Part shown: in pieces, positions 43,410-52,520 of the stretch
Layout of the letters: every line of letters begins with the position of its first letter
How positions within the stretch are numbered: position 1 is the stretch's first letter
Assembly: GCA_013334485.1 (NCBI GenBank)
Contig: JAAXXL010000003.1
Coordinates: 1-64,000 of the forward strand
From: Chlorobiaceae bacterium
GTDB lineage: Bacteria; Bacteroidota; Chlorobiia; Chlorobiales; Chlorobiaceae
Direction of reading: 5' to 3'
DNA length: 64,000 bases
Program-made: the position numbers and the translations under genes
Notes under the pieces: model-generated
Databases searched by the model: none
What the model was told of the DNA's origin: nothing
Seen by the model: the letters and a program-made list of their open reading frames with translations, nothing else

Positions 43410-44012
43410 ATGGCGCCAATCGAGCAATTAGATGCCCTACTTTTCACTTTTCTGAACCAGCGTCTGGTTCATCCGGCACTCGATGACCTGATGGTCTTTC
43501 TGACAACAGGGAATTTGTCATGGCATATCGGCTTTCTGGCGGCTCTATTTATTGTTATCCGTCGGGGCAGGCAGGGTTTTCTTGTAATCCTGCTTGCCCT
43601 TTTAGCTGTCGGTATGGCCGATTTCATTGCCTCCGGAATCCTTAAACCCCTTGTCGAGCGCGTTCGACCCTGCTTTGCTCTTGAAGATGTCCGCCTGCTT
43701 GTCCATCAGTCACGGAGCTACTCGTTTGCCTCTTCCCATGCGGCCAACTCGTCTGCTGTTGCCGCCACAACCTGGATTTTCTTTCACCGTGGAGAGAGGA
43801 TCGAAAAACTCTTTACCGTGCTCATGATCGCCTATGCCCTCGCCATTGGCTTTTCGAGGATCTACGTTGGCGTTCACTACCCCGGAGACGTTCTTGCGGG
43901 CATGCTGATCGGACTCTTCAGCGCATCTTTTGTCTATCTGCTCTTCTCATGGATCGTGAAGAATCTCATTCAACCTCGCCTCATGCGTAACCAATCTCTT
44001 CCCTGTGAGTGA
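43410..44012 (+). CDS. PAP2-family phosphatase
   Basis: An integral membrane phosphatase (200 aa, about six helices). The three PAP2 motifs are present: KPLVERVRP, SYSFASSHAANS (Ser-His, with ASSHA in place of PSGH) and SRIYVGVHYPGDVLAG. A probable role is undecaprenyl pyrophosphate or phosphatidylglycerophosphate dephosphorylation. Its stop overlaps the next gene's GTG start by 8 bp. Confidence 0.88.
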   Translation: MAPIEQLDALLFTFLNQRLVHPALDDLMVFLTTGNLSWHIGFLAALFIVIRRGRQGFLVILLALLAVGMADFIASGILKPLVERVRPCFALEDVRLLVHQSRSYSFASSHAANSSAVAATTWIFFHRGERIEKLFTVLMIAYALAIGFSRIYVGVHYPGDVLAGMLIGLFSASFVYLLFSWIVKNLIQPRLMRNQSLPCE

Positions 44013-44919
44013 CCTCTATTGGGGCCTTGATCTCGGTGGAACCAAAATCGAGGCGGTGGTGATCGACAGATCCATGAAACCCCTCCTGCGGCGCCGGATC
44101 GCTACAGAGGCAGAAGGCGGTTACAACCATATACTTGAGCGCATCAGTACGCTTCTTGAGATGCTCTCCCGCGAGAGCGGATGCGCAGTCCCGGAGAGGA
44201 TCGGGATCGGAACTCCCGGACGCTATGACCGTGAGCCGGGTGTCATGAAAAACTCCAATACCGTTGCACTGAACGGTCGCGACCTTAAGCGCGATCTTGA
44301 GTCTCTTCTCCATCGAGAGCTGCTCATTGAAAATGATGCCAACTGTTTTGCCCTTGCCGAATCATTGCTTGGCTGCGGTGCCTCCGTTATGAGTGACCCC
44401 TCAAAAATGGCCTTCGGCATTATTCTCGGAACCGGCGTGGGTGGCGGGATAGTGTGCAATGGCAGCGTACGCTCAGGTGCTCACGGCATTGCAGGAGAGT
44501 GGGGGCATAATGAGCTTGTTGCGGATGGTGAAGCCTGCTACTGCGGCAGGAGGGGATGCGTGGAAACGGTTATTTCAGGCCCTGCGCTTGAGCGCTACTA
44601 TCAACAGCTCACCGGCAGTTTCAAGCCTCTTGCAGAGATTGCTTCGGATTGCAGCTCGGACGCTGCTGCGGAGGAAACAATCGAGGGGTTGCTGTTCTAT
44701 TTCGGTAAGGCACTCGCACAGGTGATCAACATCCTTGATCCTGATCTCTGCATAATCGGCGGCGGAGTCGGTCAGGTTGAACAGTTGTACTCACAGGCGG
44801 CCGCAGCCGCAGTCGAGCGCCACCTCTTCAACAGCGAACTCCGCACCCCCATACTCAAGCCCCTTCTCGGCGACAGCGCAGGCGTCTTCGGCGCTGCTTT
44901 GCTCTCATTCCCTCGGTAA
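44005..44919 (+). CDS. ROK-family sugar kinase
   Basis: A cytosolic sugar kinase (304 aa). The ATP motif is YWGLDLGGTKIEAVV, the sugar site LIENDANCFALAE, and the ROK zinc motif GHNEL then CYCGRRGCVETVISG (CxCGxxGCxE). GVGGGIVCNG and IIGGGVGQ are also seen. Glucokinase, fructokinase or N-acetylglucosamine kinase cannot be told apart from sequence; glycogen-derived glucose use would suit this group. GTG start, overlapping the PAP2 gene. Confidence 0.85.
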   Translation: MSDLYWGLDLGGTKIEAVVIDRSMKPLLRRRIATEAEGGYNHILERISTLLEMLSRESGCAVPERIGIGTPGRYDREPGVMKNSNTVALNGRDLKRDLESLLHRELLIENDANCFALAESLLGCGASVMSDPSKMAFGIILGTGVGGGIVCNGSVRSGAHGIAGEWGHNELVADGEACYCGRRGCVETVISGPALERYYQQLTGSFKPLAEIASDCSSDAAAEETIEGLLFYFGKALAQVINILDPDLCIIGGGVGQVEQLYSQAAAAAVERHLFNSELRTPILKPLLGDSAGVFGAALLSFPR

Positions 44920-44992
44920 CAGAGGGCTGCATTTCTTATCGGTATTGCATTGGGAAAAACCCGGAAATACTGATTCATTAAAAGGGATTTGT

Positions 44993-44998
44993 TATAAT
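44993..44998 (+). promoter_or_regulatory. -10 hexamer of cyclophilin gene
   Basis: A perfect TATAAT lies 36 bp before the start codon, with a weak CTGATT 17 bp upstream. Likely promoter for the single-gene unit. Confidence 0.4.
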
Positions 44999-45034
44999 TG
45001 AGAAACTTGCTCAGCCAACTCTTACCGCGCGCTC

Positions 45035-45601
45035 ATGTTTAAAAAATCACTTCTCGCTCTTGTTCTCTTTTCAGGGATTTTTGCAGCCTTGCTTCCCTTT
45101 TCCGCTCATGCGGCTACAGCACTCAATCCGGAAAACACCATTTATCTTGATCTTCCGGCCGGACGAGTCGTCATCCAGTTGCGTCCTGAACTCGCACCCC
45201 GCCATGTGGCGCGCATCAAGGTGCTGACCCGCAAAGGTTTTTATGATGGCCTCGCCTTCCACCGTGTTATCCCCGGCTTTATGGCCCAGACCGGTGATCC
45301 GCTCGGTAATGGATCAGGCGGTTCAGGTCTTGAGCTTAAAGCTGAATTCTCACGTGAGCAGCATCTTCGGGGCACAGTATCGATGGCGCGCGCTTCTGAT
45401 CCCAACAGCGCCGACAGCCAGTTTTTTATCTGCTTCGCACCGGCATCATTTCTTGATGGTCAATATACCGTTTGGGGGCGAGTGGTATCCGGAATGGAAT
45501 TTGTTGACAAAATCAAGCCCGGAGCGGAATTCAACAACGGCACGGTTTCAAATCCCACCCGCATTGTACGCATGCGTGTCGCCGCAGATGTAAAGAAGTA
45601 G
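45035..45601 (+). CDS. ppiA: Periplasmic cyclophilin peptidyl-prolyl isomerase
   Basis: A 188-aa prolyl isomerase exported by an N-terminal signal (cleavage after AHA near residue 26). The cyclophilin core shows LAFHRVIPGFMAQTGDP, GTVSMARASDPNSADSQFFI and LDGQYTVWGRVVSGMEFVD with catalytic Arg and Phe. Compact bacterial type. Followed by a strong stem-loop. Confidence 0.93.
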   Translation: MFKKSLLALVLFSGIFAALLPFSAHAATALNPENTIYLDLPAGRVVIQLRPELAPRHVARIKVLTRKGFYDGLAFHRVIPGFMAQTGDPLGNGSGGSGLELKAEFSREQHLRGTVSMARASDPNSADSQFFICFAPASFLDGQYTVWGRVVSGMEFVDKIKPGAEFNNGTVSNPTRIVRMRVAADVKK

Positions 45602-45623
45602 GTCAGGTTACGAATGCTCATAA

Positions 45624-45657
45624 CTCAGTCGGCATTGGCCCGTCAATGCCGGCTGAG
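45624..45657 (+). terminator. Hairpin after cyclophilin gene
   Basis: CTCAG-t-CGGCATTG and CAATGCCG-g-CTGAG form a 13-bp stem with one T-G mismatch and a 6-base loop, followed by a pyrimidine-rich, T-rich stretch. It probably terminates ppiA. Confidence 0.7.
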
Positions 45658-45670
45658 AGACTTTCATTTC

Positions 45671-45713
45671 CTTTTCTTTTTCGTGTATTTCGAGTATTTC
45701 GCGGTTCAAAATT
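45671..45713 (-). repeat. Dispersed repeat, second copy
   Basis: Read leftward, TTTTGAACCGCGAAATACTC followed by GAAATACACGAAA resembles 2965-3000. It is a common intergenic repeat type of several environmental bacteria (from memory). The rest of the 324-bp gap (45602-45925) has no credible gene. Confidence 0.5.
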
Positions 45714-45925
45714 TCCATTCAGCCCCGGCACGTTTTTCTTCTCTCCGGCGTGACCTTGAGTAATAACTGACCGTTATACATATCGTCCTCTCCATTGCCC
45801 ATTTTTTTCTGTCCCGAAAGCGGGCGGTTTTGTATGTTAACGGGTTGCTGTTCCAACTCGGTCGATCGCGGCCTCTGGAGGAGTAGCTGTAACGTATTGA
45901 TTATAAATGGTATAAAGAGAGTTTC

Positions 45926-47368
45926 ATGGCAGAGGATATTGTTTTCAGGAGAGGGGATATTATTGAGCTTGTCGTAACCGATCTGGCGGAGAAGGAGCAG
46001 TGTTTCGGGCGGCTTGACAGTGGTATGGCGGTTATGGTTAACGGTATGCTTGCGGTTGGTGACCGGGTTTCGGCCAGGATCAAAAAGGTGAAGCAGCGTT
46101 ACCTTGAGGCAATAGCTGTTGAGGTGCTTGAGCCCTCTCCGGACAGGACGGAGCCGGTATGCAGCTATTTCGGTGTCTGCGGCGGCTGCAAGCTGATGCA
46201 CATCAAGTATGAGGCGCAGCTTGCGTACAAGGAGAAAAAGGTGAGGGATGCCCTTGCGCATCTCGGCAGTTTTTCCAATCCTCCGGTTGCGCCGGTTCTT
46301 GCATCCAAATCACCCTGTCACTATCGTAACAAGATCGAGTTCTCCTGCTCCAGCATGCGCTATCTCATGCCTGAAGAGCTTTCGCTGGAGGAGCTGGAGC
46401 GGCCTAAAAATTTCGCTCTCGGCTTTCATACTCCCGGCAATTTCGAGAAGGTGATCGACATCGACTACTGCTACCTTGCCACGGAGTTGATGAACCGGGT
46501 CCTCAAGCTGACCCGCGAGTTTGCGCTTGCAAACAATCTTGAGCCTTACGGCGTAAGGGCGCATACCGGTTTTTTGCGCAACCTTGTTGTGCGCTTCAGT
46601 GAAGACCGGAGCGAGCTGATGGTTAATCTGGTCACCTCCTGGTATGATGAGAAGCTGATGCAGCAGTATAATACCACCCTTCAGTCAGGCCTTGAAGGCG
46701 AGAAGGTGACGGTGGTCAACAATGTGACTTCAAGAAAAAACGGTGTTGCTACCGGCGAAGAGGAGTTTTTGCTTAGCGGATCGGGCATCATTACCGAGCG
46801 GCTTGGCGAGCTTGATTTCAGGATTTCGGCCAACTCATTTTTTCAGACCAACTCATCCCAGGCGGAGGTGCTCTACAACGCTATTCTTGATGTTGCCGGA
46901 CTCCAGGCGGATGATACCGTCTATGATCTCTATTGCGGTACCGGAACCATAACGCTCTACATGGCAAAACACTGCCGGAGTGCGGTTGGCCTTGAGGTGG
47001 TTGAAAGCTCAATCAACGATGCCCGCAGCAATGCGGCACTGAACGGTATTGAGAATGCCGCTTTTTATCAGGTTGATCTGAAGGATTTCCACGCCATAAT
47101 CGACAAGCTTGAAACTCACGGTGCACCGGGTGTGATTATCACCGATCCGCCAAGAGCGGGCATGCATCCGAAAGCGCTTCAAACCATGCTCCGTTTCCGC
47201 CCGAGGAGAATTGTCTATGTCAGTTGCAATCCGGCAAGCCTTGCCCGTGACGGTAAGGAGATCGCTCTTGAGGGTTACGTGCTTAAATCAGTTCAGCCGG
47301 TTGATATGTTCCCGCATACGGCGCATATAGAGAGTGTGGCCTGTTTCGAGCTGGGAGACCGCTATTAA
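45926..47368 (+). CDS. rlmD: 23S rRNA (uracil-5)-methyltransferase, RlmD family
   Basis: A SAM-dependent m5U methyltransferase of the TrmA/RlmC/RlmD family (480 aa). The N-terminal TRAM domain (about 1-70) is followed by iron-sulfur ligands CSYFGVCGGC, the SAM site VYDLYCGTGTITL, ITDPPRAGMHP, and the catalytic Cys in YVSCNPASLARD with the C-terminal HIE. RlmD (U1939) is the best guess; RlmC cannot be excluded. Confidence 0.88.
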   Translation: MAEDIVFRRGDIIELVVTDLAEKEQCFGRLDSGMAVMVNGMLAVGDRVSARIKKVKQRYLEAIAVEVLEPSPDRTEPVCSYFGVCGGCKLMHIKYEAQLAYKEKKVRDALAHLGSFSNPPVAPVLASKSPCHYRNKIEFSCSSMRYLMPEELSLEELERPKNFALGFHTPGNFEKVIDIDYCYLATELMNRVLKLTREFALANNLEPYGVRAHTGFLRNLVVRFSEDRSELMVNLVTSWYDEKLMQQYNTTLQSGLEGEKVTVVNNVTSRKNGVATGEEEFLLSGSGIITERLGELDFRISANSFFQTNSSQAEVLYNAILDVAGLQADDTVYDLYCGTGTITLYMAKHCRSAVGLEVVESSINDARSNAALNGIENAAFYQVDLKDFHAIIDKLETHGAPGVIITDPPRAGMHPKALQTMLRFRPRRIVYVSCNPASLARDGKEIALEGYVLKSVQPVDMFPHTAHIESVACFELGDRY

Positions 47369-47371
47369 TTT

Positions 47372-47514
47372 ATTGTTACAAAGCCACTCTGTCATCCCGA
47401 ACTGAAAGGAGGGATCTCTCTTGCCCAATAATCAGATCCCTCTCTGCGTTCGGGATGACACGGGAGGATGTTCGGGATGACAAAAGGGAGGGTTTCGCAA
47501 TGACACGGGAGGGG
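47372..47514. repeat. Hairpin plus 22-bp tandem element, copy 1
   Basis: GTCATCCCGAAC (47391-47402) pairs with GTTCGGGATGAC (47448-47459), with a nested AGGGATCT/AGATCCCT. Three degenerate units of about 22 bp follow, each built on TTCGGGATGACA or TTCGCAATGACA and ending GGGAGG. The first 89 bp recur 243 bp downstream. Similar GTCATCCCGAA-type repeats are scattered in many environmental genomes (from memory). Confidence 0.85.
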
Positions 47515-47614
47515 GAGCTCGCAATCCTCATGTACTGCCTGTAGATTCCGGTTGCTGTGCTGCCTCGCCCTCGAACCGCTCACTGACAATTAATAGCGGC
47601 CCCGTCATTTTAAT

Positions 47615-47782
47615 ATTGTTACAAAGCCACTCTGTCATCCCGAACTGAAAGGAGGGATCTCTCTTGCACGAAAATCAGATCCCTCTCTGCGTTCGGGATG
47701 ACAAAAGGGAGGGTTTCGCAATGACACGGGAGGATGTTCGGGATGACAAAAAGGAGAGCATTGGGGATGACACGGGAGGCGA
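47615..47782. repeat. Hairpin plus 22-bp tandem element, copy 2
   Basis: This is a near-identical 89-bp direct repeat of copy 1 (47615-47703), differing by a few bases in the hairpin loop. The same 12-bp arms are at 47634-47645 and 47691-47702. Four tandem units follow in a different order and length (21-24 bp). The region 47515-47614 between copies shows no gene. Confidence 0.85.
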
Positions 47783-47800
47783 GGGCTCTTCTCTTGCTTG

Positions 47801-48226
47801 TTATTGATTTTCAATCAGGGTGTAGCTTGCAGGTTCCGCTTCGGAAGCTTTTGCGGCTTCCCAGGCGGTGAAGCGGTCCACATCCTGGATGATGGAGGCA
47901 AAAACGGCGGATATGATGGCGATATCGTCGGCAAAACCGATAAGCGGAATGAAATCGGCAATAGCGTCAAACGGGGATACAAAATAGATCAGCGCTGCGG
48001 AGACAAGCACAATGGTCTGCCAGGGCACATCAGTGTACTCTTTTGTAAAGTAGCAGCGGAGCATTCGTGCCAGCGACTGGATTTTTCCGGATATTTCCGA
48101 GAGCTGAGATGTGTGCTTGCCCGGCTTTGAGAGCTTCACTGCCGTTTCGAGCAGTTTTTTTCTCTTCACGGGGTCTTTGATGGCTTGCTCGGCCTTTCTC
48201 CGTGTTCTCTCAAATCTTTTACTCAT
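47801..48226 (-). CDS. YkvA-family (DUF1232) membrane protein
   Basis: A 141-aa protein with the DUF1232 core: VLVSAALIYFVSPFDAIADFIPLIGFADD, with the conserved SPxDxIPD-like pattern. A basic N-terminal helix precedes it. One or two membrane segments. Function of the family is unknown. It starts 8 bp after the rhomboid gene stop, so the two are one unit. Its 3' end faces the repeat element. Confidence 0.85.
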   Translation of the reverse strand: MSKRFERTRRKAEQAIKDPVKRKKLLETAVKLSKPGKHTSQLSEISGKIQSLARMLRCYFTKEYTDVPWQTIVLVSAALIYFVSPFDAIADFIPLIGFADDIAIISAVFASIIQDVDRFTAWEAAKASEAEPASYTLIENQ

Positions 48227-48234
48227 GGCTTTTC

Positions 48235-49062
48235 TTATTTTCGACCGGCTTTAAGCAGTGTCTGGCGCTCTTTTTCTGTCAGAGAGGCGTATCCATATGC
48301 CGAGATCTTGTCGAGAATCGCGTCAATCTCTGCTTCAGATGCGGGCGGAGTCAGCGCGTTCTTTTTATAGAGCTTTGGGCCTGATTTGGGGCCGGAGCTT
48401 TTTTTTGCCAGGGAGCTGATTTTGTCAACCACTCCGGAAATCGACCACTCATTTCTTTTTATGGTGATATAGATGAAGCCGATCAGCATTCCCCCGAGGT
48501 GTGCGAAATGGGCAATGTTGCTGCCGCTTCCCATTGCCCTGCTGCCAAGGCCCGAGAAAAACTCGATGAGCGCATATCCGGCAATGAAATATTTTGCTTT
48601 CAGAGGCAGGAGGAAATAGAGAAAGATGTAGCGGTCGGGAAACATCATGCCGAAAGCAAGAAGGACGCCGTAGATCGCGCCTGATGCCCCCACTGTCGGA
48701 TAGGGATCACCCATGGTCATCAGCAGGTTGAGTGCCGCTGCACCGAGACCACAGACAAAATAGTAGGTGGTGAACTGGCGGGTGCCCCAGTGGTTCTCAA
48801 TTTCGGCACCGAACATCCAGAGCGCAAACATATTGAAAAAGAGATGTGTGCCTCCACCGTGGAGGAACATGTAGGTAACCGGCTGCCAGAGTCTGAAATT
48901 GCCTGAACCTATCGGCCACAGAGCCCCGATGGCGCTTACGCTCTCTCCGAACGGAGTGGTTTGTAGCAGAAAGACTGTAATATTGACAAGAATAATGGCT
49001 TTTATGGCCGGAGGTATCACCTGAAAACCTCCGGGGCTGTATGGCTGACTGGAATTGTTCAT
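48235..49062 (-). CDS. Rhomboid-family intramembrane serine protease
   Basis: A 275-aa protein with six helices and a cytosolic tail. The catalytic Ser is in the motif GASGAIYG (about 125-132) and the catalytic His in NIAHFAHLGGMLIG; LHGGGTHLFFNMFALWMFG is the conserved loop. The C-terminal 60 residues form a soluble tail (SEAEIDAILDKISAYGYASL). The ATG at 49062 follows an in-frame GTG. Confidence 0.9.
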   Translation of the reverse strand: MNNSSQPYSPGGFQVIPPAIKAIILVNITVFLLQTTPFGESVSAIGALWPIGSGNFRLWQPVTYMFLHGGGTHLFFNMFALWMFGAEIENHWGTRQFTTYYFVCGLGAAALNLLMTMGDPYPTVGASGAIYGVLLAFGMMFPDRYIFLYFLLPLKAKYFIAGYALIEFFSGLGSRAMGSGSNIAHFAHLGGMLIGFIYITIKRNEWSISGVVDKISSLAKKSSGPKSGPKLYKKNALTPPASEAEIDAILDKISAYGYASLTEKERQTLLKAGRK

Positions 49063-49079
49063 CACAATGTCTGGTTCTG

Positions 49080-49111
49080 CCTGTTCTCATGGTTCACAGA
49101 GAGAGAACAGG
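49080..49111. repeat. Inverted repeat between pgk and rhomboid
   Basis: CCTGTTCTC (49080-49088) and GAGAACAGG (49103-49111) are perfect 9-bp arms around 14 bases. On the leftward transcript it forms a hairpin 18 bp before the rhomboid start, without a T-run. Confidence 0.45.
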
Positions 49112-49160
49112 CTTGTCGTAGGTAGCTTCTGTATCGTTCTTTTCGGTTTACCGCAAACGG

Positions 49161-50354
49161 TCAGTCGTTCAGTGCTGCTATTCCTGGCAGCTCCTTGCCT
49201 TCAAGGAATTCAAGGCTTGCTCCGCCTCCTGTGGAGATATGGGTAATCTCCTTTGCAAGACCGGCTTTGGCTATTGCCGAGGCAGAATCTCCGCCCCCAA
49301 CTATGGTTGTCGCCCCTTTGGCGGTTGCGTCTGCAAGAGCTTGAGCTACGGCCATAGTGCCGGATGCAAAGTTGTCAATTTCAAAAACACCCATCGGTCC
49401 GTTCCAGAGTACCGTTCGGGCAGAGAGAATCTCCCTGCTGTAGAGTTCTGCTGTTTTTGGCCCTATATCTACACCGATCAGCCCTTCCGGAATGGAGGAG
49501 ATCAGTTCAGTGTGGAACTCGGCATCGGCTGTAATTGCAGGAGCAACAACAATATCTACTGGCAGGAGCAGCTTGATTCCCTTACTTTTTGCCTCGGCAA
49601 GAATTTCAAGGGCAAGCTCAATCTTGCTCTCTTCAACCAGTGAGTTACCTACTTCGTAGCCCTGTGCTTTGAAGAAGGTGAAGACCATGGCACCACCGAT
49701 AAGCACGGTGTCAACCTTTTTGAAGAGGTTTTCAAGGACATCTATCTTGCCGGAAATTTTTGATCCGCCCAGAATGGCCACAAACGGGCGTTCCGGATCC
49801 TGGAGGGCTTTGCCCAGATACATCAGCTCCCGCTCAATCAGGTATCCGGCCACGGCACTCTGTACGTAATGGGTAATGCCCTCGGTTGAGGCATGAGCCC
49901 TGTGTGCGGTGCCGAACGCATCATTGACATAGATTTCGCCAAGCGAGGCAAGCTCTTTGGCGAAGTCAGGGTCGTTCGACTCTTCTTCAGGATGAAATCT
50001 CAGATTTTCAAGCAGAATAACCTCTCCGTCCTGCATGGCAAGAACCTGCTGCATGACCTCTGTGCCGATGGAATCTTTCGCCATCGTTACCGGAGTGTCG
50101 ATCAGTTCAGAGAGTCTTTTGGCCACAGGAGCAAGAGAAAATTCCGGATTGACTTTGCCTTTTGGTCGTCCAAGGTGTGACATCAGAATCAGGCGCCCAC
50201 CATCGTCAAGAACTTTGCGGATGGATGGCAGCGATTCAACGATTCTTTTATCGTCGGTAATGTTTTTGGCGGCGTCAAGAGGAACATTGAAATCAACGCG
50301 CATTAATATCCGTTTGCCTTGGATGGAGACGCTTGACAAGGTCTTTTTCTGCAT
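49161..50354 (-). CDS. pgk: Phosphoglycerate kinase
   Basis: Interconverts 3-phosphoglycerate and 1,3-bisphosphoglycerate with ATP (397 aa). [43 protein letters not shown], the C-domain WNGPMGVFE and GGGDSASAI are all classical. Gluconeogenic use fits with pckG at 7.6 kb. Placed between mltG and rhomboid in a leftward run. Confidence 0.98.
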   Translation of the reverse strand: MQKKTLSSVSIQGKRILMRVDFNVPLDAAKNITDDKRIVESLPSIRKVLDDGGRLILMSHLGRPKGKVNPEFSLAPVAKRLSELIDTPVTMAKDSIGTEVMQQVLAMQDGEVILLENLRFHPEEESNDPDFAKELASLGEIYVNDAFGTAHRAHASTEGITHYVQSAVAGYLIERELMYLGKALQDPERPFVAILGGSKISGKIDVLENLFKKVDTVLIGGAMVFTFFKAQGYEVGNSLVEESKIELALEILAEAKSKGIKLLLPVDIVVAPAITADAEFHTELISSIPEGLIGVDIGPKTAELYSREILSARTVLWNGPMGVFEIDNFASGTMAVAQALADATAKGATTIVGGGDSASAIAKAGLAKEITHISTGGGASLEFLEGKELPGIAALND

Positions 50355-50464
50355 TGTTCTGATGATTGATTGAAAAAACGAATTCCGGTTTTTGAATAAT
50401 TTAATCTACAATATAATCAATTCTTCTGACAGGATATATGGGTCACTATTGTGTTGAGCGGCAC

Positions 50465-51478
50465 TCAGGGAGCTATATTTTTGCGGGTTTGGCGGTATTT
50501 TATGATGTTCTCATTGTGCTCTTTCAGCGATTCCGAAAAGTTATGGCCTCCGGTTCCGGTGGCAACAAAGTAGAAAAAGCCGGTTTCTGCAGGCTGAAGA
50601 ACCGCGAGAATGGAGGCTTTTCCGGGATTGCATATCGGACCCGGTGGCAGCCCGTTATGGCGGTAGGTATTGTATGGTGAGTCGGCGGCAAGATCATGAT
50701 AGTAGAGGCGGCGAGCCGTTCCTCCGAGAGCATACTGCACCGTCGGATCTGCCTGAAGGCGCATGTTTTTTTTCAGCCGGTTGAGATAGACGCTTGCCAC
50801 AACGGGTTTTTCCTGGTCAATAGGGGTTTCGGATTCGACAATCGAGGCGAGGGTCAACAGTCCGGTTTCATTCAGCCCTCTCTTTGCCGCCACAGCTTTC
50901 AGGCTGTCGGTATAGAACGCTCTGAATCTTCTGACAAGTGAACCTGCTGCGGCTTCGGGCGAGCTTGCCCATGCAAAGTCATAGGTTCCGGGCAGCAGGT
51001 ACCCCTCTGCATTTTTCGCCTTGATGTTGTAGCGCAACAGCAGGCTGCGGTTTGATGTTGCGGCCATGAATGCGGTAGAATCAAAATCAAGCTTTCTCGA
51101 AAGGATTTTAGCAACCTTTTCGAGATTGACCCCTTCGGGGAGTGTGATGCGCACCTCATCCAGCTTGTGGAAGTGTAAATAATAGAGGAGCATGAAGTTT
51201 GACATTCCGGGTGGAATCGTGTAGCGCCCAGCTTTGATGGCGTGCAGACGGGGAATAATTCGCCCGGTTACAAGCACAGGCCACCGTTTTTCTATTGAGC
51301 CGTTCCGGAGCAGGGTGTCAACAATGGCCGGAAATCCTGTTTTGCGATGAACGATCAGCGTTGTGGTTTTTGTGGCAGTGTTGAGGCCGGGCCAAAACAA
51401 AAAAAGAGCCAACACGGTCAGCATCAGGGCTGAAACGGCGATTAATGGCTTTGGTAACGAAACTTTTCTGGGTGCCAT
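50465..51478 (-). CDS. mltG: Endolytic murein transglycosylase MltG (YceG)
   Basis: An inner-membrane lytic transglycosylase that ends nascent glycan strands (337 aa). One N-terminal TM (about 12-33). The YceG domain includes EGYLLPGTYDF, catalytic Glu in ASIVESETPIDQEKPVVASV, and LQADPTVQYALG. The start MAPRKVSLPKP is preferred; a longer frame would overlap the upstream gene. A run of ten C lies two bases before this ATG, and no normal ribosome-binding site is visible. Confidence 0.9.
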   Translation of the reverse strand: MAPRKVSLPKPLIAVSALMLTVLALFLFWPGLNTATKTTTLIVHRKTGFPAIVDTLLRNGSIEKRWPVLVTGRIIPRLHAIKAGRYTIPPGMSNFMLLYYLHFHKLDEVRITLPEGVNLEKVAKILSRKLDFDSTAFMAATSNRSLLLRYNIKAKNAEGYLLPGTYDFAWASSPEAAAGSLVRRFRAFYTDSLKAVAAKRGLNETGLLTLASIVESETPIDQEKPVVASVYLNRLKKNMRLQADPTVQYALGGTARRLYYHDLAADSPYNTYRHNGLPPGPICNPGKASILAVLQPAETGFFYFVATGTGGHNFSESLKEHNENIIKYRQTRKNIAP

Positions 51479-51480
51479 GC

Positions 51481-51490
51481 GGGGGGGGGG
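51481..51490 (-). repeat. C10 homopolymer in mltG translation-start region
   Basis: Ten G on the top strand (C10 in the mRNA sense) sit at -12 to -3 from the mltG ATG and 7 bases after the upstream stop. It is the longest G/C homopolymer I noticed in the window and prone to slippage, or to sequencing error. Confidence 0.85.
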
Positions 51491-51497
51491 GCTTCTG

Positions 51498-51824
51498 TTA
51501 GCTGGTATGGATATCCGGCTGACTGTTTTTCCATTCATGCTGAAAAATGCGGCTCTCCTCAAGCATGCTGCGGTAGATTTTTTCCAGAGCAAGAGCGGTA
51601 AGGGGTGAATCGGCGTTTTTCAGCACATTGTTCAGTACCTCTTTTTCCCGTTCAGGCTGAAGGACCTCTTCTCCGATTCTTGATTTCAGCGAAATGATAT
51701 TCTGTGCGCAATGGAGCCGCTGACAGATAAGTGCCGATAACTGCTGGTCAATGACGTCGATTTTTTTTCTCCATTCGTCAAGCTCCTGCCTGTGCGCTGT
51801 ATTGTTGACGTTCCTCTGCGGCAT
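51498..51824 (-). CDS. AroQ-type chorismate mutase domain protein
   Basis: A 108-aa all-helical protein: ELDEWRKKIDVIDQQLSALICQRLHCAQNI followed by K, then PEREKEVLNNV, matches the AroQ fold with the Arg/Lys residues that bind chorismate/prephenate. A stand-alone mutase would supply prephenate for Phe/Tyr. Between yacP and mltG; the short spacing (19 bp) to mltG implies a shared transcript. Confidence 0.8.
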   Translation of the reverse strand: MPQRNVNNTAHRQELDEWRKKIDVIDQQLSALICQRLHCAQNIISLKSRIGEEVLQPEREKEVLNNVLKNADSPLTALALEKIYRSMLEESRIFQHEWKNSQPDIHTS

Positions 51825-51895
51825 TATGATAAGAAATGGTTGATAAATGCTCCTGTGTTCGCTGCCTTAACCCTTCAATACTCAGTCGGAGCTCT

Positions 51896-52441
51896 CTATG
51901 AGCGACCCCGGGTGAAGAGTTCGGTCCATCGAGCGACTTCCTGATCGCTCAGCAGCTCTCCCCTGAATGTTTTGTCAATTGTTGCCCCGAAGCCGGAGCG
52001 ACGCTTCCCTTCCGAATCCGGAGAGGCAGCAGTCTCTGTTACCAGTTTCGCAGCAAACTGTTCGGATTTTATGCACTTCGCGCCGAATGCAGCGGTGTAG
52101 CGGCGAATTTCATCGTCCGAACTTATAATAGTAACCTTTTTTACGTTTGTGTTCAATGATTTTACGTAATCAATAATCCATTGATCGGCACTTTTGGTCG
52201 CAGGAGTAAATACGATATGAAGAGGAGTTGCAGTTGCGTACTCACCGCCACTCCTGTTTCCATCATAGACAATGGTGATGGAGACTCTGTTTTTTCTCTG
52301 AAATGAGAGGATTTTCTGTTCCATTTTCAGCCGCAACTCCTCAAGTGAGGAGCCCGATGGTGATGGAAAGAGCTTGTGGAGCAGATTGTAGCCGTCCACC
52401 ACGAACTCGCCCTGAACTGTTTTCATGGTGTGCATTGCCAT
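51896..52441 (-). CDS. YacP-like NYN domain protein
   Basis: A 181-aa PIN/NYN-type nuclease-like protein. FVVDGYNLLHKLF gives the DxxN motif, VYDGNRSGG the second acid, and VTIISSDDEIRRY the DD pair, matching YacP (Rae1) endoribonucleases known to cut mRNA at the ribosome. The metal-binding acids are intact, but the target here is unknown. Divergent from mraZ across a 188-bp region. Confidence 0.78.
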   Translation of the reverse strand: MAMHTMKTVQGEFVVDGYNLLHKLFPSPSGSSLEELRLKMEQKILSFQRKNRVSITIVYDGNRSGGEYATATPLHIVFTPATKSADQWIIDYVKSLNTNVKKVTIISSDDEIRRYTAAFGAKCIKSEQFAAKLVTETAASPDSEGKRRSGFGATIDKTFRGELLSDQEVARWTELFTRGRS

Positions 52442-52520
52442 TAGGAAATATGCCTGTAAACTACCGTGTAAAATAGATGAATATTTTTTTAGTGCATCCT
52501 TTTTTATACATTTTGTAAAG

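Noticed and set aside
45339-45360. Third parS-like word with TCACGTGA core
   Set aside because: Only the central 8 bases match; the outer bases differ and it lies inside the cyclophilin coding sequence.
45719-46261. 180-codon antisense frame before and into the RlmD-family gene
   Set aside because: It overlaps the conserved TRAM and iron-sulfur region and shows no known domain.
47372-47782. CRISPR-like periodic repeats
   Set aside because: The 22-bp units are contiguous and degenerate, with no unique spacers of constant length, and no cas genes are near.
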